From Paenibacillus tyrphae (GTDB taxonomy: Bacteria; Bacillota; Bacilli; Paenibacillales; NBRC-103111), in contig NZ_JNVM01000005.1 in the NCBI RefSeq assembly GCF_000722545.1, positions 124,001-188,000 of the forward strand: 64,000 nt of DNA. The letters are read 5' to 3'. Below the pieces are notes generated by a model. It saw nothing but the letters and a program-made list of their open reading frames with translations, was not told where the DNA came from and searched no databases. Positions 30,795 through 40,645 of the stretch are shown here, in pieces. Numbering within the stretch: position 1 is the first letter of the stretch; each line of letters begins with the position of its first letter. The position numbers and the translations under genes were made by a program.

Positions 30795-33700
30795 TTACGC
30801 TGCCACGTCCTCGCTATCCGGTGAATCGTCGCCGACTTCGAGCTGATCGTCGGTGCTGTCCGTTGACTCCAGATCGTAGGAGTTCCCGGTCCACGCTTGG
30901 ATTAACGCGTTGGCATCGGCGATCAGTGCCGCTTTTGCCGCTTCGGAAATAACATCTTTCCCACTCGTTTTGCTGATTTTCTTCTTAAAATCGTTCATCG
31001 CTTTGGCGGCTTGTTTCAGCTTGCCTTTATTTTCATGCTTCTGGGCGGTCTTCAAGCTCGCGGAGAGCTTATTCTTGAGTGGTCCGCTTAACTCTCCGGC
31101 AGCATGATAAGATTCCAGCAGCCGCTGCATAGAAGCGATGTTAGTCTTAACGACAATCGAAATCGCCGCCTGCGATACGTTGCCCGCCCGATCCGTCGCT
31201 GTGATTTGGACCGTGTGGGCTCCCAATTGGCCCGCCAAACGCAGTGGCGTGCCGGGTGCATACGGCTTCCCGTCCACGGTGATCGTTTTCCCGGCAATCC
31301 CCGACACAGGATCGGTGGCCTGCACGTCCAGCGCAAGCGTCTCGCTGTCTGTAAATTCGGTCCCGTCCGTCAAGGGGGAGCCGTTCGCCGTTGCAGCCAG
31401 GGTCGGAGCCGTTGTATCGACTTTGAGGAGGAGGAGCCTCGCTTCTTCCACATTGCCGGCTTTGTCTGCGGAGCGGTACCGTAGCCCGTACGTTCCGTCT
31501 GTGCTGAGCTGGATCGGTTCCGAGTACGGTTGCCAGCCTTTACCTCCGACCAGGCTGTATTCCGTTCTGGCGATGTCGGACTGTTCGTCTTGCGCGGACA
31601 AGGTGACGGTTACCAGATGGACATACCATCCATGCTGCCCGTCCGGGCGGGAAGGCGAAACGTTAGCCGTTGTCACCGGCGGCGTTTTATCGTTTTCCCA
31701 TTCGATCGATTCCTTCAACCGCGCAATCAGCTCCTGAAGCGGGCTGATCGAGCTTTCATAGTCGTACGGGAAATGGTTGAGCATCCCCTGCAGTTGGCTT
31801 CTCAGCCCGTTGTCTCCTTTGCCCAAGGCCAGCAAGCCTTCCGCTTGCTTCACCAGCTCCAAATAGCTGTTCAACACCCCCGGTCCGTACACTTCGAATT
31901 CAAGAATGGAATAGCCGTATATCGTGGCTCTTTCGATGCCTTGAAGCTTGACATATCTGGCCTTGACGGCGGTGTCAAACTTGATCGTTTCGACTCCGCC
32001 TTTGCCGTCGATCACCGCATCGCCTGCTTTTACATTTTGCCACTGCTGGCCGTCGCCGGAAACGAGTATTTTGTACTTCTTGGCGTAAGCACCTTCCCAT
32101 TTGATCACGACGCTGTCGATATCCTGTTGTTCGCCGAGATCTACGCTGAACCAGTTATCGTCTGCAAAAGAACTCGACCATCTCGTGCCCGTATTTCCGT
32201 CGACAGCTTGATCCGGCGACAAATGAGGAGCCTCACTGGTCGATGCTTCCGCATGCTTGTTTAACGCCAAGTTCATCCCGTCGAAGCTGACTGCTTTATT
32301 GTAAACGATCAGATTGTCGATGACGCCTTTAAAGGAATTGGCGGAGCTTCCGATTTTCTCAAGCGGCAGCACCAAGGTATCGATCCGAGGCGACGCGCCG
32401 TTCGTTACCCATAATTTTTCCACATACTCGTTGCCATTGACATAGAGGGATACGCCTTTGTTGTCCCCAGTCAGCAGCAAGTGCGTCCATTGTCCAGCTG
32501 GAACTTTGTATTGGAACGTGCTGTGATAGTGTTCTTTGGAAAAGCCTAACAATCCGGTCTTTCCTTCCTTGAGCTTCACTTGGCCGACAGGCGATTCCAG
32601 CAGCACCGCATCGTCCGGGTTGTCGGCATCGGGCTTGATCCACATGGAAACGGTCCAGCCGAATCCTAACGCTTGCAGCGGCGTCTTGATGTAGCTTTCG
32701 CCTCCGCCGAACCGTACGCCTTTGCCGTATTTGCCGTCCGCTGCCGCTACATTTTTGCCGCTGCCGTTGTAGCCGTTGCCGGAAGCGTCGGCGAAGCCGT
32801 TTTCGAACGAATACTTGATGACGTTGCCGTCTTTATTCGGGACTTGCAGCTTATGGGAGATGTTGGCGTTCGGCGCTTCGCCGATCCGTTCCGCTGCGGC
32901 TGCATAAGCGTTGTAGTCGCCGTCTTCCCGTCTTCCCGTCCACATTTTTTCGGACAGCACCTGCACGCCGGGGAACAGACGATCATGGGAATCGTCCATC
33001 GATAATCCGACGGAATCCGAAATGTCGTTCCACAGCCCCAGCATGGCGCCTTTCAGCTTCGGATGGCCATAGGGCAGCGTCGTATCGCTAAATACGTTCG
33101 GTTCCCACATTTTATACATATATTTGGGGTCGATCCGGTCTTTGTACAATCTTGGCACGAGATACATATAGCTGTTCTCCGTGTTCAGGATATCGTATCC
33201 AAGATCGATCGCTTGCCGGGCATCTCCGTAAGGCACGTGCCACACATCCATCGTGGCCTCGGTGCTTACCGGGGTGACCCCGTTGTACTCCCTCATGCCG
33301 CCCCAAATATGGGGATGCTTGCCTTTGCCGTTGATATGCTTGACGAGCGTATCCATATACCCGCGAAAAACCTCGGTATTGCCCCAATATTCGTCCGTCC
33401 CGACATGGACGTCAGGACCGATAAAAGTCGGGTTGTCGCCATCGATATATTCGTCGAACAGACTTTTGACGAAATCGACCGTTTTCGGCTTCGTAATGTC
33501 AAGATGAGGTCCGGTTCCCAGAGAAGGATCGAAGCTGGTAAAAGCTCTGGAATGCCCCGGCGTATCAATCTCCGGGATGACATTCACGCCGTAGTCCATG
33601 CCGAGCCGTTGAAGATCGCGAAACTCCTCTTTGGTGTAAAAGCCGTTTTTGCTTGCAAGCCCGGGGTACTTCGTACTCTGCAGACGATATGCCGCAGTCG

Positions 33701-35132
33701 TGCCGTCTTGGAACGGCGTCCCCACATCGTCGTTTAAATGAATTTGAAATTGGTTCATCTTGTACCAGGATAACAGCTTTACATAATCCCTCAAAAATTC
33801 AATCGTATAAAACTTTCTGGCAACGTCGATCATGAGCCCACGCGTTTCGTATTTCGGATAATCCCTTGCCGTCCCTTTGGGGATCTGGGCATGAGCTTCA
33901 TCCTGCTTCAAAATTTGCAGCGCCGATCTCGTCCCGAAAAAGACGCCCGTCACATCGGCCGATGTAATCGCGACATAATCATTAACGTCGAAGAGGTAGC
34001 CTTCTTTTCCGAGCCAAGCTAAGGAATCGTCGATGGACAAATAAAGGTCGCCCGCCCGTGGGGCGCCGTAAATGATGTTCGCGTTGACGTCGGCAATATC
34101 CCGCAGATCTTCCTTCGTTTGCTCCGCGGCTTTTTGTAAAGCCGTCTTATGGGCCGGATTGACCACGATTCGCGAGGTTGGCGTAAGGGTAAAATTTCCA
34201 GTCCGGCCATGCCATTCGCGCAGCGACGGGATGACCTTCGGCTCCTTGTTCAAATCGTCCGTTTGCGTATACTGCCCCGGTACCGCAGCAAGCACGTTTC
34301 CGGTGATTGCCTTCTGACCGGTGTCCGTATGTTCGACTTGAAACAGGAGATTCACTTTCGTGTCCACAAGAGGCGTGTGGATTTTCCCCGCTTGATCGAT
34401 CACGGGCAGTCTGTCGCTGCCGTATACGGAAACCTTGTAGCCTTCAGGTACGTGAGGCAGAACGATCTCCGTCTGTCCCTTGGCAATAGGCGGGATTTGG
34501 GTAATCCCCTTCACGATTTTGGGCAGTTCGCCGGCGTTGTACACCTCGAATTCGAAGAAGGAATACCCGTAAAAGACGCCGTCCACCGGAGCCCGCTGCA
34601 CGCCTTGAAATTTCACGTACCTTGCTTTCACATCGTCAAAATCGGTCGATTCCGTCCCGCCTCTGCATGCAATTTCGCCGTCATGGCCGAGCACGTTCGT
34701 CCAATGCTGCGCATCGTTGGAAACCAACAGCTTGTACTTGCTGGCGGGGGTCTGCCATTTTATGGTCACCCGGTTTATGGTGAACTCCTCGCCGAGGTCC
34801 ACATAGAACCACTGATCGTCTTGCAGGGCGGACGACCATCGCGTGCTGCCGTTGCCGTCAACGGCATTGGCCGGCCCAAGCCAGTCCACTTCGTTCCCCG
34901 AAGCGTACACCGCTTGATGTACCGCCAAATTAACGCCGACTGGGGTACTGACAACATTCGCGGGCATGGCCCTGCCACCATAAACGGTTTCATAAACAGA
35001 CCGGGTAACGGGAAGCGTCGGAGAAACGTCGCCTGTCCGCCCCGCTTCAGCGGCTGCATGCGGCAGGCCAGCGGGGAAAAGCGTGGAGAGAAGCACCAGT
35101 GACAACAAACTAGAAAGCGTTTTCCTTTTCAT
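30795..35132 (-). CDS. Large secreted GH20 beta-N-acetylhexosaminidase with lectin-like modules
   Basis: This 1445-residue exported enzyme removes terminal N-acetylhexosamines from glycans. Modules in order: signal peptide (1-29); discoidin/F5-8C carbohydrate-binding domain (about 55-200); GH20b domain (about 295-430); GH20 barrel (about 435-770) starting YETRGLMIDVARKFY, with the catalytic Asp-Glu pair in HVGTDEYWG; LamG-like domain (about 785-955); second discoidin domain (about 975-1100); Ig-like domains with DKTPPVTT and TDRAGN motifs; and a FIMAH-like helical tail with a final acidic stretch. The start is ATG 35132, as AAGGAGGAG lies just upstream. The usual GH20 motif H-x-G-G-D-E has Thr for the second Gly. 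No sortase motif is present. Confidence 0.93.
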   Translation of the reverse strand: MKRKTLSSLLSLVLLSTLFPAGLPHAAAEAGRTGDVSPTLPVTRSVYETVYGGRAMPANVVSTPVGVNLAVHQAVYASGNEVDWLGPANAVDGNGSTRWSSALQDDQWFYVDLGEEFTINRVTIKWQTPASKYKLLVSNDAQHWTNVLGHDGEIACRGGTESTDFDDVKARYVKFQGVQRAPVDGVFYGYSFFEFEVYNAGELPKIVKGITQIPPIAKGQTEIVLPHVPEGYKVSVYGSDRLPVIDQAGKIHTPLVDTKVNLLFQVEHTDTGQKAITGNVLAAVPGQYTQTDDLNKEPKVIPSLREWHGRTGNFTLTPTSRIVVNPAHKTALQKAAEQTKEDLRDIADVNANIIYGAPRAGDLYLSIDDSLAWLGKEGYLFDVNDYVAITSADVTGVFFGTRSALQILKQDEAHAQIPKGTARDYPKYETRGLMIDVARKFYTIEFLRDYVKLLSWYKMNQFQIHLNDDVGTPFQDGTTAAYRLQSTKYPGLASKNGFYTKEEFRDLQRLGMDYGVNVIPEIDTPGHSRAFTSFDPSLGTGPHLDITKPKTVDFVKSLFDEYIDGDNPTFIGPDVHVGTDEYWGNTEVFRGYMDTLVKHINGKGKHPHIWGGMREYNGVTPVSTEATMDVWHVPYGDARQAIDLGYDILNTENSYMYLVPRLYKDRIDPKYMYKMWEPNVFSDTTLPYGHPKLKGAMLGLWNDISDSVGLSMDDSHDRLFPGVQVLSEKMWTGRREDGDYNAYAAAAERIGEAPNANISHKLQVPNKDGNVIKYSFENGFADASGNGYNGSGKNVAAADGKYGKGVRFGGGESYIKTPLQALGFGWTVSMWIKPDADNPDDAVLLESPVGQVKLKEGKTGLLGFSKEHYHSTFQYKVPAGQWTHLLLTGDNKGVSLYVNGNEYVEKLWVTNGASPRIDTLVLPLEKIGSSANSFKGVIDNLIVYNKAVSFDGMNLALNKHAEASTSEAPHLSPDQAVDGNTGTRWSSSFADDNWFSVDLGEQQDIDSVVIKWEGAYAKKYKILVSGDGQQWQNVKAGDAVIDGKGGVETIKFDTAVKARYVKLQGIERATIYGYSILEFEVYGPGVLNSYLELVKQAEGLLALGKGDNGLRSQLQGMLNHFPYDYESSISPLQELIARLKESIEWENDKTPPVTTANVSPSRPDGQHGWYVHLVTVTLSAQDEQSDIARTEYSLVGGKGWQPYSEPIQLSTDGTYGLRYRSADKAGNVEEARLLLLKVDTTAPTLAATANGSPLTDGTEFTDSETLALDVQATDPVSGIAGKTITVDGKPYAPGTPLRLAGQLGAHTVQITATDRAGNVSQAAISIVVKTNIASMQRLLESYHAAGELSGPLKNKLSASLKTAQKHENKGKLKQAAKAMNDFKKKISKTSGKDVISEAAKAALIADANALIQAWTGNSYDLESTDSTDDQLEVGDDSPDSEDVAA

Positions 35133-35248
35133 GTTCTCCTCCTTGTGCGTTTTTGGAAAAAGCACCTCTTCTTTTATATTAAAAGGCCGGTTTTTCCATT
35201 CAAATAGACAACTTATTACTTTCCATATACATTTGATTACTTTTTAAC

Positions 35249-35281
35249 AAAAAAAAGAGAGCCCGCCACTTGGCAAGCTCT
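35249..35281 (-). terminator. Terminator of the AraC/GyrI regulator gene
   Basis: On the minus strand AGAGCTTGCC pairs with GGCGGGCTCT (two G-T pairs), followed by TCTTTTTTTT. Confidence 0.8.
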
Positions 35282-35288
35282 TCGATAA

Positions 35289-36152
35289 TTACTTCTTCAC
35301 AATCGGTACCCAAGCCTCGCACCGGTAGTCCTCTGCCGTCGTATCGCCCGGCGGATAGATTTCCAGCTCCGGCGCTCCGGAAATTTCATAGCCCGTTGCC
35401 GGAAACCATTCTTGAAAAATGCGGCCAAATACGTTCTGGATCGCTCCGGGGAGCGGTCCGACCGAGGTGAAGATCGCCCAGGTGGAAGCAGGGATTGTTT
35501 TTACGGAGAATCCTTCCGTTGCGGCTTCGGGGCCGGCTATGCCTGCAATCGTATAAGTCATGGTCTCGTTGTCCGGCTGCATCTCGACGACGCCCAGCAA
35601 ATTCTCGTCCGCTCCCAGGGAAGCAAGCTTGGTTATCGTACCGTCACGATGACATTCCTGCCACAGTTTATGGATGTGTTGCGATTGTTCTCCGTTCTGA
35701 CACGTTACTTCAATGGACTTGCCGACAACCGTAAAAGCCTCTTTTTCCGCAATGCGGTAATCCATATCTTTGTCTCCCTTCAGTGATAGATGGAAGGAGA
35801 TGCGGGGAAACGCTTTAAGGCTGACGCCCGGATTGCGGGCCTCCGACGGCGATATGCCGTGGATTTTGCGGAACGCTTTGGAGAACGACTCCGGAGAGTC
35901 GTAGCCGTATTTCAGCGCGACGTCCAACACCTTGGCGGAAGTCGTGGCCAGCTCTTGCGCGGCCAAGGTCAATTTGCGCTTCCGCATATACTCGGCCACG
36001 GTCATTCCGGTCAACATGTGAAACATGCGTTGAAAATGGAACGGGGACACGTAAGCGGCTTTGGCAATTTCCTCGATATCCAGCCTTCCGTCCAACCGCT
36101 TTTCCATAAGATCAAGCGCTTCTTTCATCCGGATCAGCCAATCCAACTGCAT
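35289..36152 (-). CDS. AraC-family regulator with GyrI-like effector domain
   Basis: This 287-residue protein has two N-terminal AraC helix-turn-helix motifs (LDIEEIAKAAYVSPFHFQRM and VLDVALKYGYDSPESFSKAFRK) and, from about residue 130, a GyrI-like/BacR effector-binding domain (YRIAEKEAFTVVGKSIEV to YPPGDTTAEDYRCEAWVPI). This is the Rob/YdeE type that senses small hydrophobic or cationic molecules. AAGGAGGCG precedes the ATG. It is monocistronic. Its targets are not evident from the neighbours. Confidence 0.92.
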   Translation of the reverse strand: MQLDWLIRMKEALDLMEKRLDGRLDIEEIAKAAYVSPFHFQRMFHMLTGMTVAEYMRKRKLTLAAQELATTSAKVLDVALKYGYDSPESFSKAFRKIHGISPSEARNPGVSLKAFPRISFHLSLKGDKDMDYRIAEKEAFTVVGKSIEVTCQNGEQSQHIHKLWQECHRDGTITKLASLGADENLLGVVEMQPDNETMTYTIAGIAGPEAATEGFSVKTIPASTWAIFTSVGPLPGAIQNVFGRIFQEWFPATGYEISGAPELEIYPPGDTTAEDYRCEAWVPIVKK

Positions 36153-36313
36153 TCGCCTCCTTCGTACCTTATCGTAACACCGAATAACCGATCGATCCTG
36201 TCATTGCGTGCTTTCCGCAGACAGGTTGCCTGTACGTTTAATCTTAACAAAATCTTGCGGTTTCCAACAGCGCGGTGTACTTTGATATAAAATGAGCACG
36301 AACGGAGGATTCT

Positions 36314-36538
36314 ATGCAGCTTATCGCCGTGATCACGATGCTGACGGATCACATCGGCGCCGTTTTCTTTGAAGATCAGGCGATATGGAGAGTAATCGGC
36401 CGAATCGCCTTTCCGATCTATGCCTATGGCATCGTAATGAGGTACAGGCATACGAGAGATTTGAAAAGCTACAATGAAGCGTCTGCTCATCTGGCCGTCC
36501 TTGCGATGATCGAGCCGATCGTCACGTTATACCGATAG
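36314..36538 (+). pseudogene. Frameshifted, truncated TraX-family gene
   Basis: The first 55 residues match TraX-like membrane proteins (MQLIAVITMLTDHIGAVFF, IWRVIGRIAFPIYAYGIVM, YRHTRDLKSY). In the family the next residues are SYMxRLLxxA; here these are found in the next frame (MKRLLIWP), after which the first frame again reads LAMIEPIVTLY and stops. The remaining 140 or so residues are gone. A terminator follows immediately. This is a decayed remnant. Confidence 0.8.
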
Positions 36539-36552
36539 CTTGGCAATTCCTT

Positions 36553-36592
36553 CTCCCAGAGAATCGGATGATTCGATCCTGGGAGTTTTTTT
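36553..36592 (+). terminator. Terminator after the traX remnant
   Basis: CTCCCAG (36553-36559) pairs with CTGGGAG (36579-36585), followed by seven T. Confidence 0.9.
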
Positions 36593-36734
36593 GTTATGGG
36601 GATCGGTCGCCAAACAGGTATATTTATCATAAAATGGAATAATATGGACTTTAGCTGGTGGAGCGCTGCGCTTAGGTCCGAACCGGCTAACGATTCCAAG
36701 CAGATTGGAAATCGAAAAAAAAGGAGGACAAACC

Positions 36735-38093
36735 ATGTGGAAAAAAGTGGCGGTTTCGGTCAGCATCCTTGTCGTTCTATGCGTTGGAGGTGCGCTTGTC
36801 TATTTACAGATCCATGCGGGAGCTCCTCCGCACATCGATGCGTCGAAGCGCGAGCTCTGGCAATCGGAAGGGTACAATTACATTCTTGAAATGGACGGCA
36901 AGGATGTCATCGTTTATAACTACACGAAGGATAGCCTGCTCCCCTTTGGCTACGGGCGAATCGATAAGGACGGGATCATTTATATCGATAAGCTTCACGG
37001 CAACCCGCTGCTGAATATCATGCTCTGGAAAACGGCGCCGATGGGTCAGTTTCAGAACGGGACTTTGACGGAAGAGACCGGGGACGTGAAACGGTATAAG
37101 AAAATCGCCGAGCTGCCCAAAGTAAAAGTCAACGCGTTTACGAAAGACCCGGTCCAAAACTTCGAAACGTTCTGGCAAATTTTCGACGAACGATTCAGTT
37201 TGTTCGGGATCGCACAAGTAGATTGGAAGCAGGTGTACGACGAATACCGGCCTAAAGTCACGAAACAGACGTCCGAGGAGGAGCTTCGTCTCCTGTTTAA
37301 AGAAATGATCGGAAAGCTGAACGACGGACACACGATGATTTTTTCCGGCTTAACAAGCACGCTTTCGCGGGAGAAAGGAGAGCGGGAGAAGCTTTATGCC
37401 GACAACGCAAAGCCAATGCGGAAGAACATCCTCGACTACCTTCGGGGGCCGCTGCAGAGCCGGTTGAATGAACGGATTCAATACGGAAAAACGGAAGATG
37501 GCATCGGTTATATTGCCCTGAACGGGTTTGGTGAGTTCGACATGAAGGAGATCGATAGGGCTCTGGCGGATGCAGCCAAGGATCTTGCCGGGAATCGCGG
37601 GATCGTCATCGATTTGCGCTTTAACGGCGGCGGGACGGACGCCTTCGCTCTGGCTGTTGCGAACCGGTTTGCCGACAAGAAGCAGCTGGCGTTCTCGAAG
37701 CATGCGCGGAGCGGCGGCTATGAGCAATTTTTCGCGCCGACGCCGATTTATATCAAGCCGCAGGGGGAGAGCATCCCGGCCGACAAGATCGTCGTCATGA
37801 CCAGCCAGGTCACCGCCAGCGCCGCGGAGATCGCAACGATGTCCTTGAGAGAGATCGACCGGGTGACCGTGATCGGCGAAACGACGAGAGGCATTCATTC
37901 CGATGCCATGATGAACATTTTGCCGAACGAGTGGATCCTCTTTCTCAGCGCCGAACAATATATGGCTGCCGACGGCAAAGTCTACGAGCGGATCGGATTG
38001 AAGCCGGATGAAGAAGTGCTGATCCGCAAGGAAGATATTCAAGCCGGGAACGACCCGGTGCTGGCGAGAGCCGTCGAACTGCTGAAATCGTAG
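36735..38093 (+). CDS. S41-family (tricorn/CtpA-like) serine peptidase
   Basis: This 452-residue protein is membrane-anchored by an N-terminal segment (about residues 5-25) and has its S41 domain outside. Marks are EMIGKLNDGHTMI, IVIDLRFNGGGTDAFALAVA, the nucleophile region VVMTSQVTASAAEIATM and VIGETTRGIHSDAM. I start at ATG 36735, which follows AGGAGGACAAACC; the longer frame from 36705 includes the ribosome site. No PDZ domain is obvious, unlike CtpA. It probably degrades or processes extracytoplasmic proteins. It converges on the ktrB-like gene with a 19-base gap. Confidence 0.9.
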   Translation: MWKKVAVSVSILVVLCVGGALVYLQIHAGAPPHIDASKRELWQSEGYNYILEMDGKDVIVYNYTKDSLLPFGYGRIDKDGIIYIDKLHGNPLLNIMLWKTAPMGQFQNGTLTEETGDVKRYKKIAELPKVKVNAFTKDPVQNFETFWQIFDERFSLFGIAQVDWKQVYDEYRPKVTKQTSEEELRLLFKEMIGKLNDGHTMIFSGLTSTLSREKGEREKLYADNAKPMRKNILDYLRGPLQSRLNERIQYGKTEDGIGYIALNGFGEFDMKEIDRALADAAKDLAGNRGIVIDLRFNGGGTDAFALAVANRFADKKQLAFSKHARSGGYEQFFAPTPIYIKPQGESIPADKIVVMTSQVTASAAEIATMSLREIDRVTVIGETTRGIHSDAMMNILPNEWILFLSAEQYMAADGKVYERIGLKPDEEVLIRKEDIQAGNDPVLARAVELLKS

Positions 38094-38112
38094 CGGAAGG
38101 CGCTGCCTGTCT

Positions 38113-39468
38113 TCATCCGATAATGATTTTCCCTTCCGGGTATCGGTACAGCTCTTTTTTCGGATTCGGCTGCAAGGCGAACGCCAGCGTTACCAGTCCC
38201 ACCCTGCCGATAAACATGACGCAGATCAGCAAAATTTTGCCGGCAAACGTCAAGTCGGCGGTCAACCCCATGCTGAGGCCCACCGTACCGAAGGCCGAGG
38301 TCGTCTCGAACAAGATTTTCAGAAAATCTTGGTCCTGGAAGGTGGACAGCAGCATCGTCGCGAAGGCGAGGAACAATACGGCGGTCAGCGTGAACGTGAC
38401 GGCTTTGTAGATGTCCTTCGCGGGCAGACGATGGCGGAACAGCACAACATCTTCCTTGCCGCGCAGCATCGCAACGAAAGCCCCGACCAGGATGGCGAAC
38501 GTCGTGAGCCGGATGCCCCCTCCGGTGGAGCCGGGAGCCGCGCCGATGAACATCATGACGATCATCAGAAACTGCGTCGCGGTCCGAAGCTCGGCGATGT
38601 CAAGCGTGTTGACGCCGGCGGAACGCAAAGTCATCGACTGGAAGAAGGAGGCGACGAGTTTCGTGTCCCAAGGCATGCTGCCCAGCGTCTTCGCATTGGT
38701 GAATTCGAAGATCAGAATGAGCACGGCGCCCGTCAGCACCAGAATGCCGTTCGTCGACAAGACGACCTTGCTGTGCAAGGACAGCTTGCGGGTCTTGGGA
38801 AATTCGATCAGCTCCGAGATGACGACAAACCCGATTCCGCCGAAAAAGATGAGCATCATGGAAACGAGATTGATGCCGAGATCGTTGACGTAGGGCGTTA
38901 AGCTGCGGAATCCGCCGAACAATTCGAAGCCCGCGTTGTTGAAGATCGACACGGAATGGAAGAGGCCGAAATAGGCGGCCCTCCCGAGCGGCATCTCCTG
39001 CGACCAGCGCAGCATGAAATAGAGCGCCGCGATCCCTTCGATCGTTATCGAATACAGGAATACCCGGATGATCAGTCGGACGATGCCGTCAATGTTGGCG
39101 TGGTTCATCGATTCCTTCAATAAAAGACGGTCCCGCAGCGAGACCCGGCGCTTCAACGCCAGCGTGAACCAAGTGGCCATCGTCATGAAGCCGAGACCGC
39201 CCAACTGCACCATCAGCAGCATAACGATCTGCCCGAACAATGAAAAATGAACGCCGGTATCGACAATAATCAGCCCGGTGACGCAGGTGGCCGACGTTGC
39301 CGTAAACAAAGCGTCGATATACTTCATGGACTGCCCGTCCGCAGATGCGGCCGGCAGGGTTAGCAGAAGAGAGCCGATGATAATAATGAGAGCAAAGCCC
39401 CCCGCCAATACGCGCGGCGGGGTTATTTTGATAAATTTGGATTTGGCCGGAGTGCGCACCGGATTCAC
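38113..39468 (-). CDS. ktrB: Potassium uptake channel subunit, KtrB/TrkH family
   Basis: This 451-residue membrane protein has the four-fold repeated pore of KtrB: filter-like stretches SATCVTGLIIVDTG, FNNAGFELFGG, LRSAGVNTLDIA and FGTVGLSMGLT, each with the conserved Gly, and IGAAPGSTGGGI before the gated third helix. It moves K+ (or Na+-coupled K+) into the cell when combined with a cytoplasmic RCK subunit (KtrA/KtrC), which is not encoded here; this is the usual state for the KtrCD type, so ktrD is an equally good name. The start is GTG 39468, with only a weak ribosome site. Confidence 0.92.
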   Translation of the reverse strand: MNPVRTPAKSKFIKITPPRVLAGGFALIIIIGSLLLTLPAASADGQSMKYIDALFTATSATCVTGLIIVDTGVHFSLFGQIVMLLMVQLGGLGFMTMATWFTLALKRRVSLRDRLLLKESMNHANIDGIVRLIIRVFLYSITIEGIAALYFMLRWSQEMPLGRAAYFGLFHSVSIFNNAGFELFGGFRSLTPYVNDLGINLVSMMLIFFGGIGFVVISELIEFPKTRKLSLHSKVVLSTNGILVLTGAVLILIFEFTNAKTLGSMPWDTKLVASFFQSMTLRSAGVNTLDIAELRTATQFLMIVMMFIGAAPGSTGGGIRLTTFAILVGAFVAMLRGKEDVVLFRHRLPAKDIYKAVTFTLTAVLFLAFATMLLSTFQDQDFLKILFETTSAFGTVGLSMGLTADLTFAGKILLICVMFIGRVGLVTLAFALQPNPKKELYRYPEGKIIIG

Positions 39469-39583
39469 CTCAAGGTCGTATTCCCACGGTTGTTGTCATG
39501 GCTTCCCATATCATAGCACGGGATGATGCGGATTTCACTATGCGCAAGGGGAACATGACCCGGAAAGCTTATGCGGCTGCCGC

Positions 39584-40375
39584 TTATTTCGGTTCCGGCT
39601 CCGGCGTCTGGACATACCCGAGCTGCCTCGAAATATCCAGCGCGGCACGCTTGACTTTCTCGCCGATGGCAGGGATGTCGTGGATCGGAAGCTCCGTCCG
39701 CAAAGCGGTGATGCTGACCGCCGCCTTGAGCTGCCCGTAATGATCGAATACCGGGGCCCCGATGCAGCGTACTCCTGCCTCGCCTTCCTCGTCCTCCACG
39801 GCATATCCCTGCCTGCGAATCGCCTCGATTTCGGCCGTGAAATCGTGGACGTTCGTGATCGTCTTCTCCGTTTTCTCCGGCAGTCCTTTCTCGCGGATCG
39901 CCTGCTCCAGCAGGTCCTGCGGCATGAAGGCGGCCAGCGCCTTGCCGACGCCCGAGGCGTGAAGCGGCTGCCGCTGCCCGATATAGGTGGCGAACTTGAC
40001 AAACGCCTGGCTCTCCACCTTCTCAATGTACATCGGCTCGAGGTTGTCGAGGACGGCGAGGTGTACGGTAAAGCCCGTTTCTTCGAGCAGCCGCTCCATG
40101 GACACCCGGGCCGCGGTGCGGATATCGATCCGGTTCAGCGTGGACAAGCCGATATTGATGAATTTGGAGCCGAGGCTGTACTTGCCGTCGGGGCTCTTGA
40201 TGATATATTGATGCTGCTCCAGCGTATTGAGAATGAAGAAAACGCTCGTTTTCGGGATGTCTACGAGCTTGCACAAGTCGCTGACGCCGACAGGCTCCTC
40301 GCGCTGGGACAGCGTTTCGATGATGGCAATCGCCTTCTCCAATGCGGGGACGTTATATTTTTTATCCGTAGCCAT
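39584..40375 (-). CDS. IclR-family transcriptional regulator of the catabolic cluster
   Basis: This 263-residue protein has an N-terminal winged helix (VPALEKAIAIIETLSQREEP, SDLCKLVDIPKTSVFFILNTL) and an IclR effector domain (PMYIEKVESQAFVKFATYIG, PLHASGVGKALAAFMP, GVRCIGAPVFDHYGQLKAAV). It is divergent from the nine-gene catabolic cluster that starts at 40646 and is its likely regulator, probably responding to the imported substrate or an early intermediate. Length is normal for the family. Confidence 0.95.
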   Translation of the reverse strand: MATDKKYNVPALEKAIAIIETLSQREEPVGVSDLCKLVDIPKTSVFFILNTLEQHQYIIKSPDGKYSLGSKFINIGLSTLNRIDIRTAARVSMERLLEETGFTVHLAVLDNLEPMYIEKVESQAFVKFATYIGQRQPLHASGVGKALAAFMPQDLLEQAIREKGLPEKTEKTITNVHDFTAEIEAIRRQGYAVEDEEGEAGVRCIGAPVFDHYGQLKAAVSITALRTELPIHDIPAIGEKVKRAALDISRQLGYVQTPEPEPK

Positions 40376-40560
40376 GATCGTTCCGCCTTACTGATTTATT
40401 TTAAACAATATTTATAATACAAAAAGGCGGCTCCTTACGTCAAGCGCTGCTATGATCCATGGACAAGTACCGGGATTTTGGCGAAGACGCATAGAGAACA
40501 TGCGGTTTATGCCGTTAACTCCGTAGTGGAGCAGGATCGTTATGCCTTTAAAATACCGTA

Positions 40561-40589
40561 TTGACAAACAAACGGGAAGCGTTTACTTT
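40561..40589 (+). promoter_or_regulatory. Promoter of the catabolic cluster with a cre-like site
   Basis: TTGACA (40561-40566), a 17-base spacer and TACTTT (40584-40589). GGGAAGCGTTTACT (40574-40587) sits in the spacer and -10 box and agrees with the CcpA catabolite-repression consensus TGNAANCGNTNNCA except at its first and last bases. Catabolite repression is therefore likely. Confidence 0.6.
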
Positions 40590-40645
40590 TTAATTAAATA
40601 GTGTTTTGCATATTAAACGATATTCAAGAAATGAGGAGTGATTCC

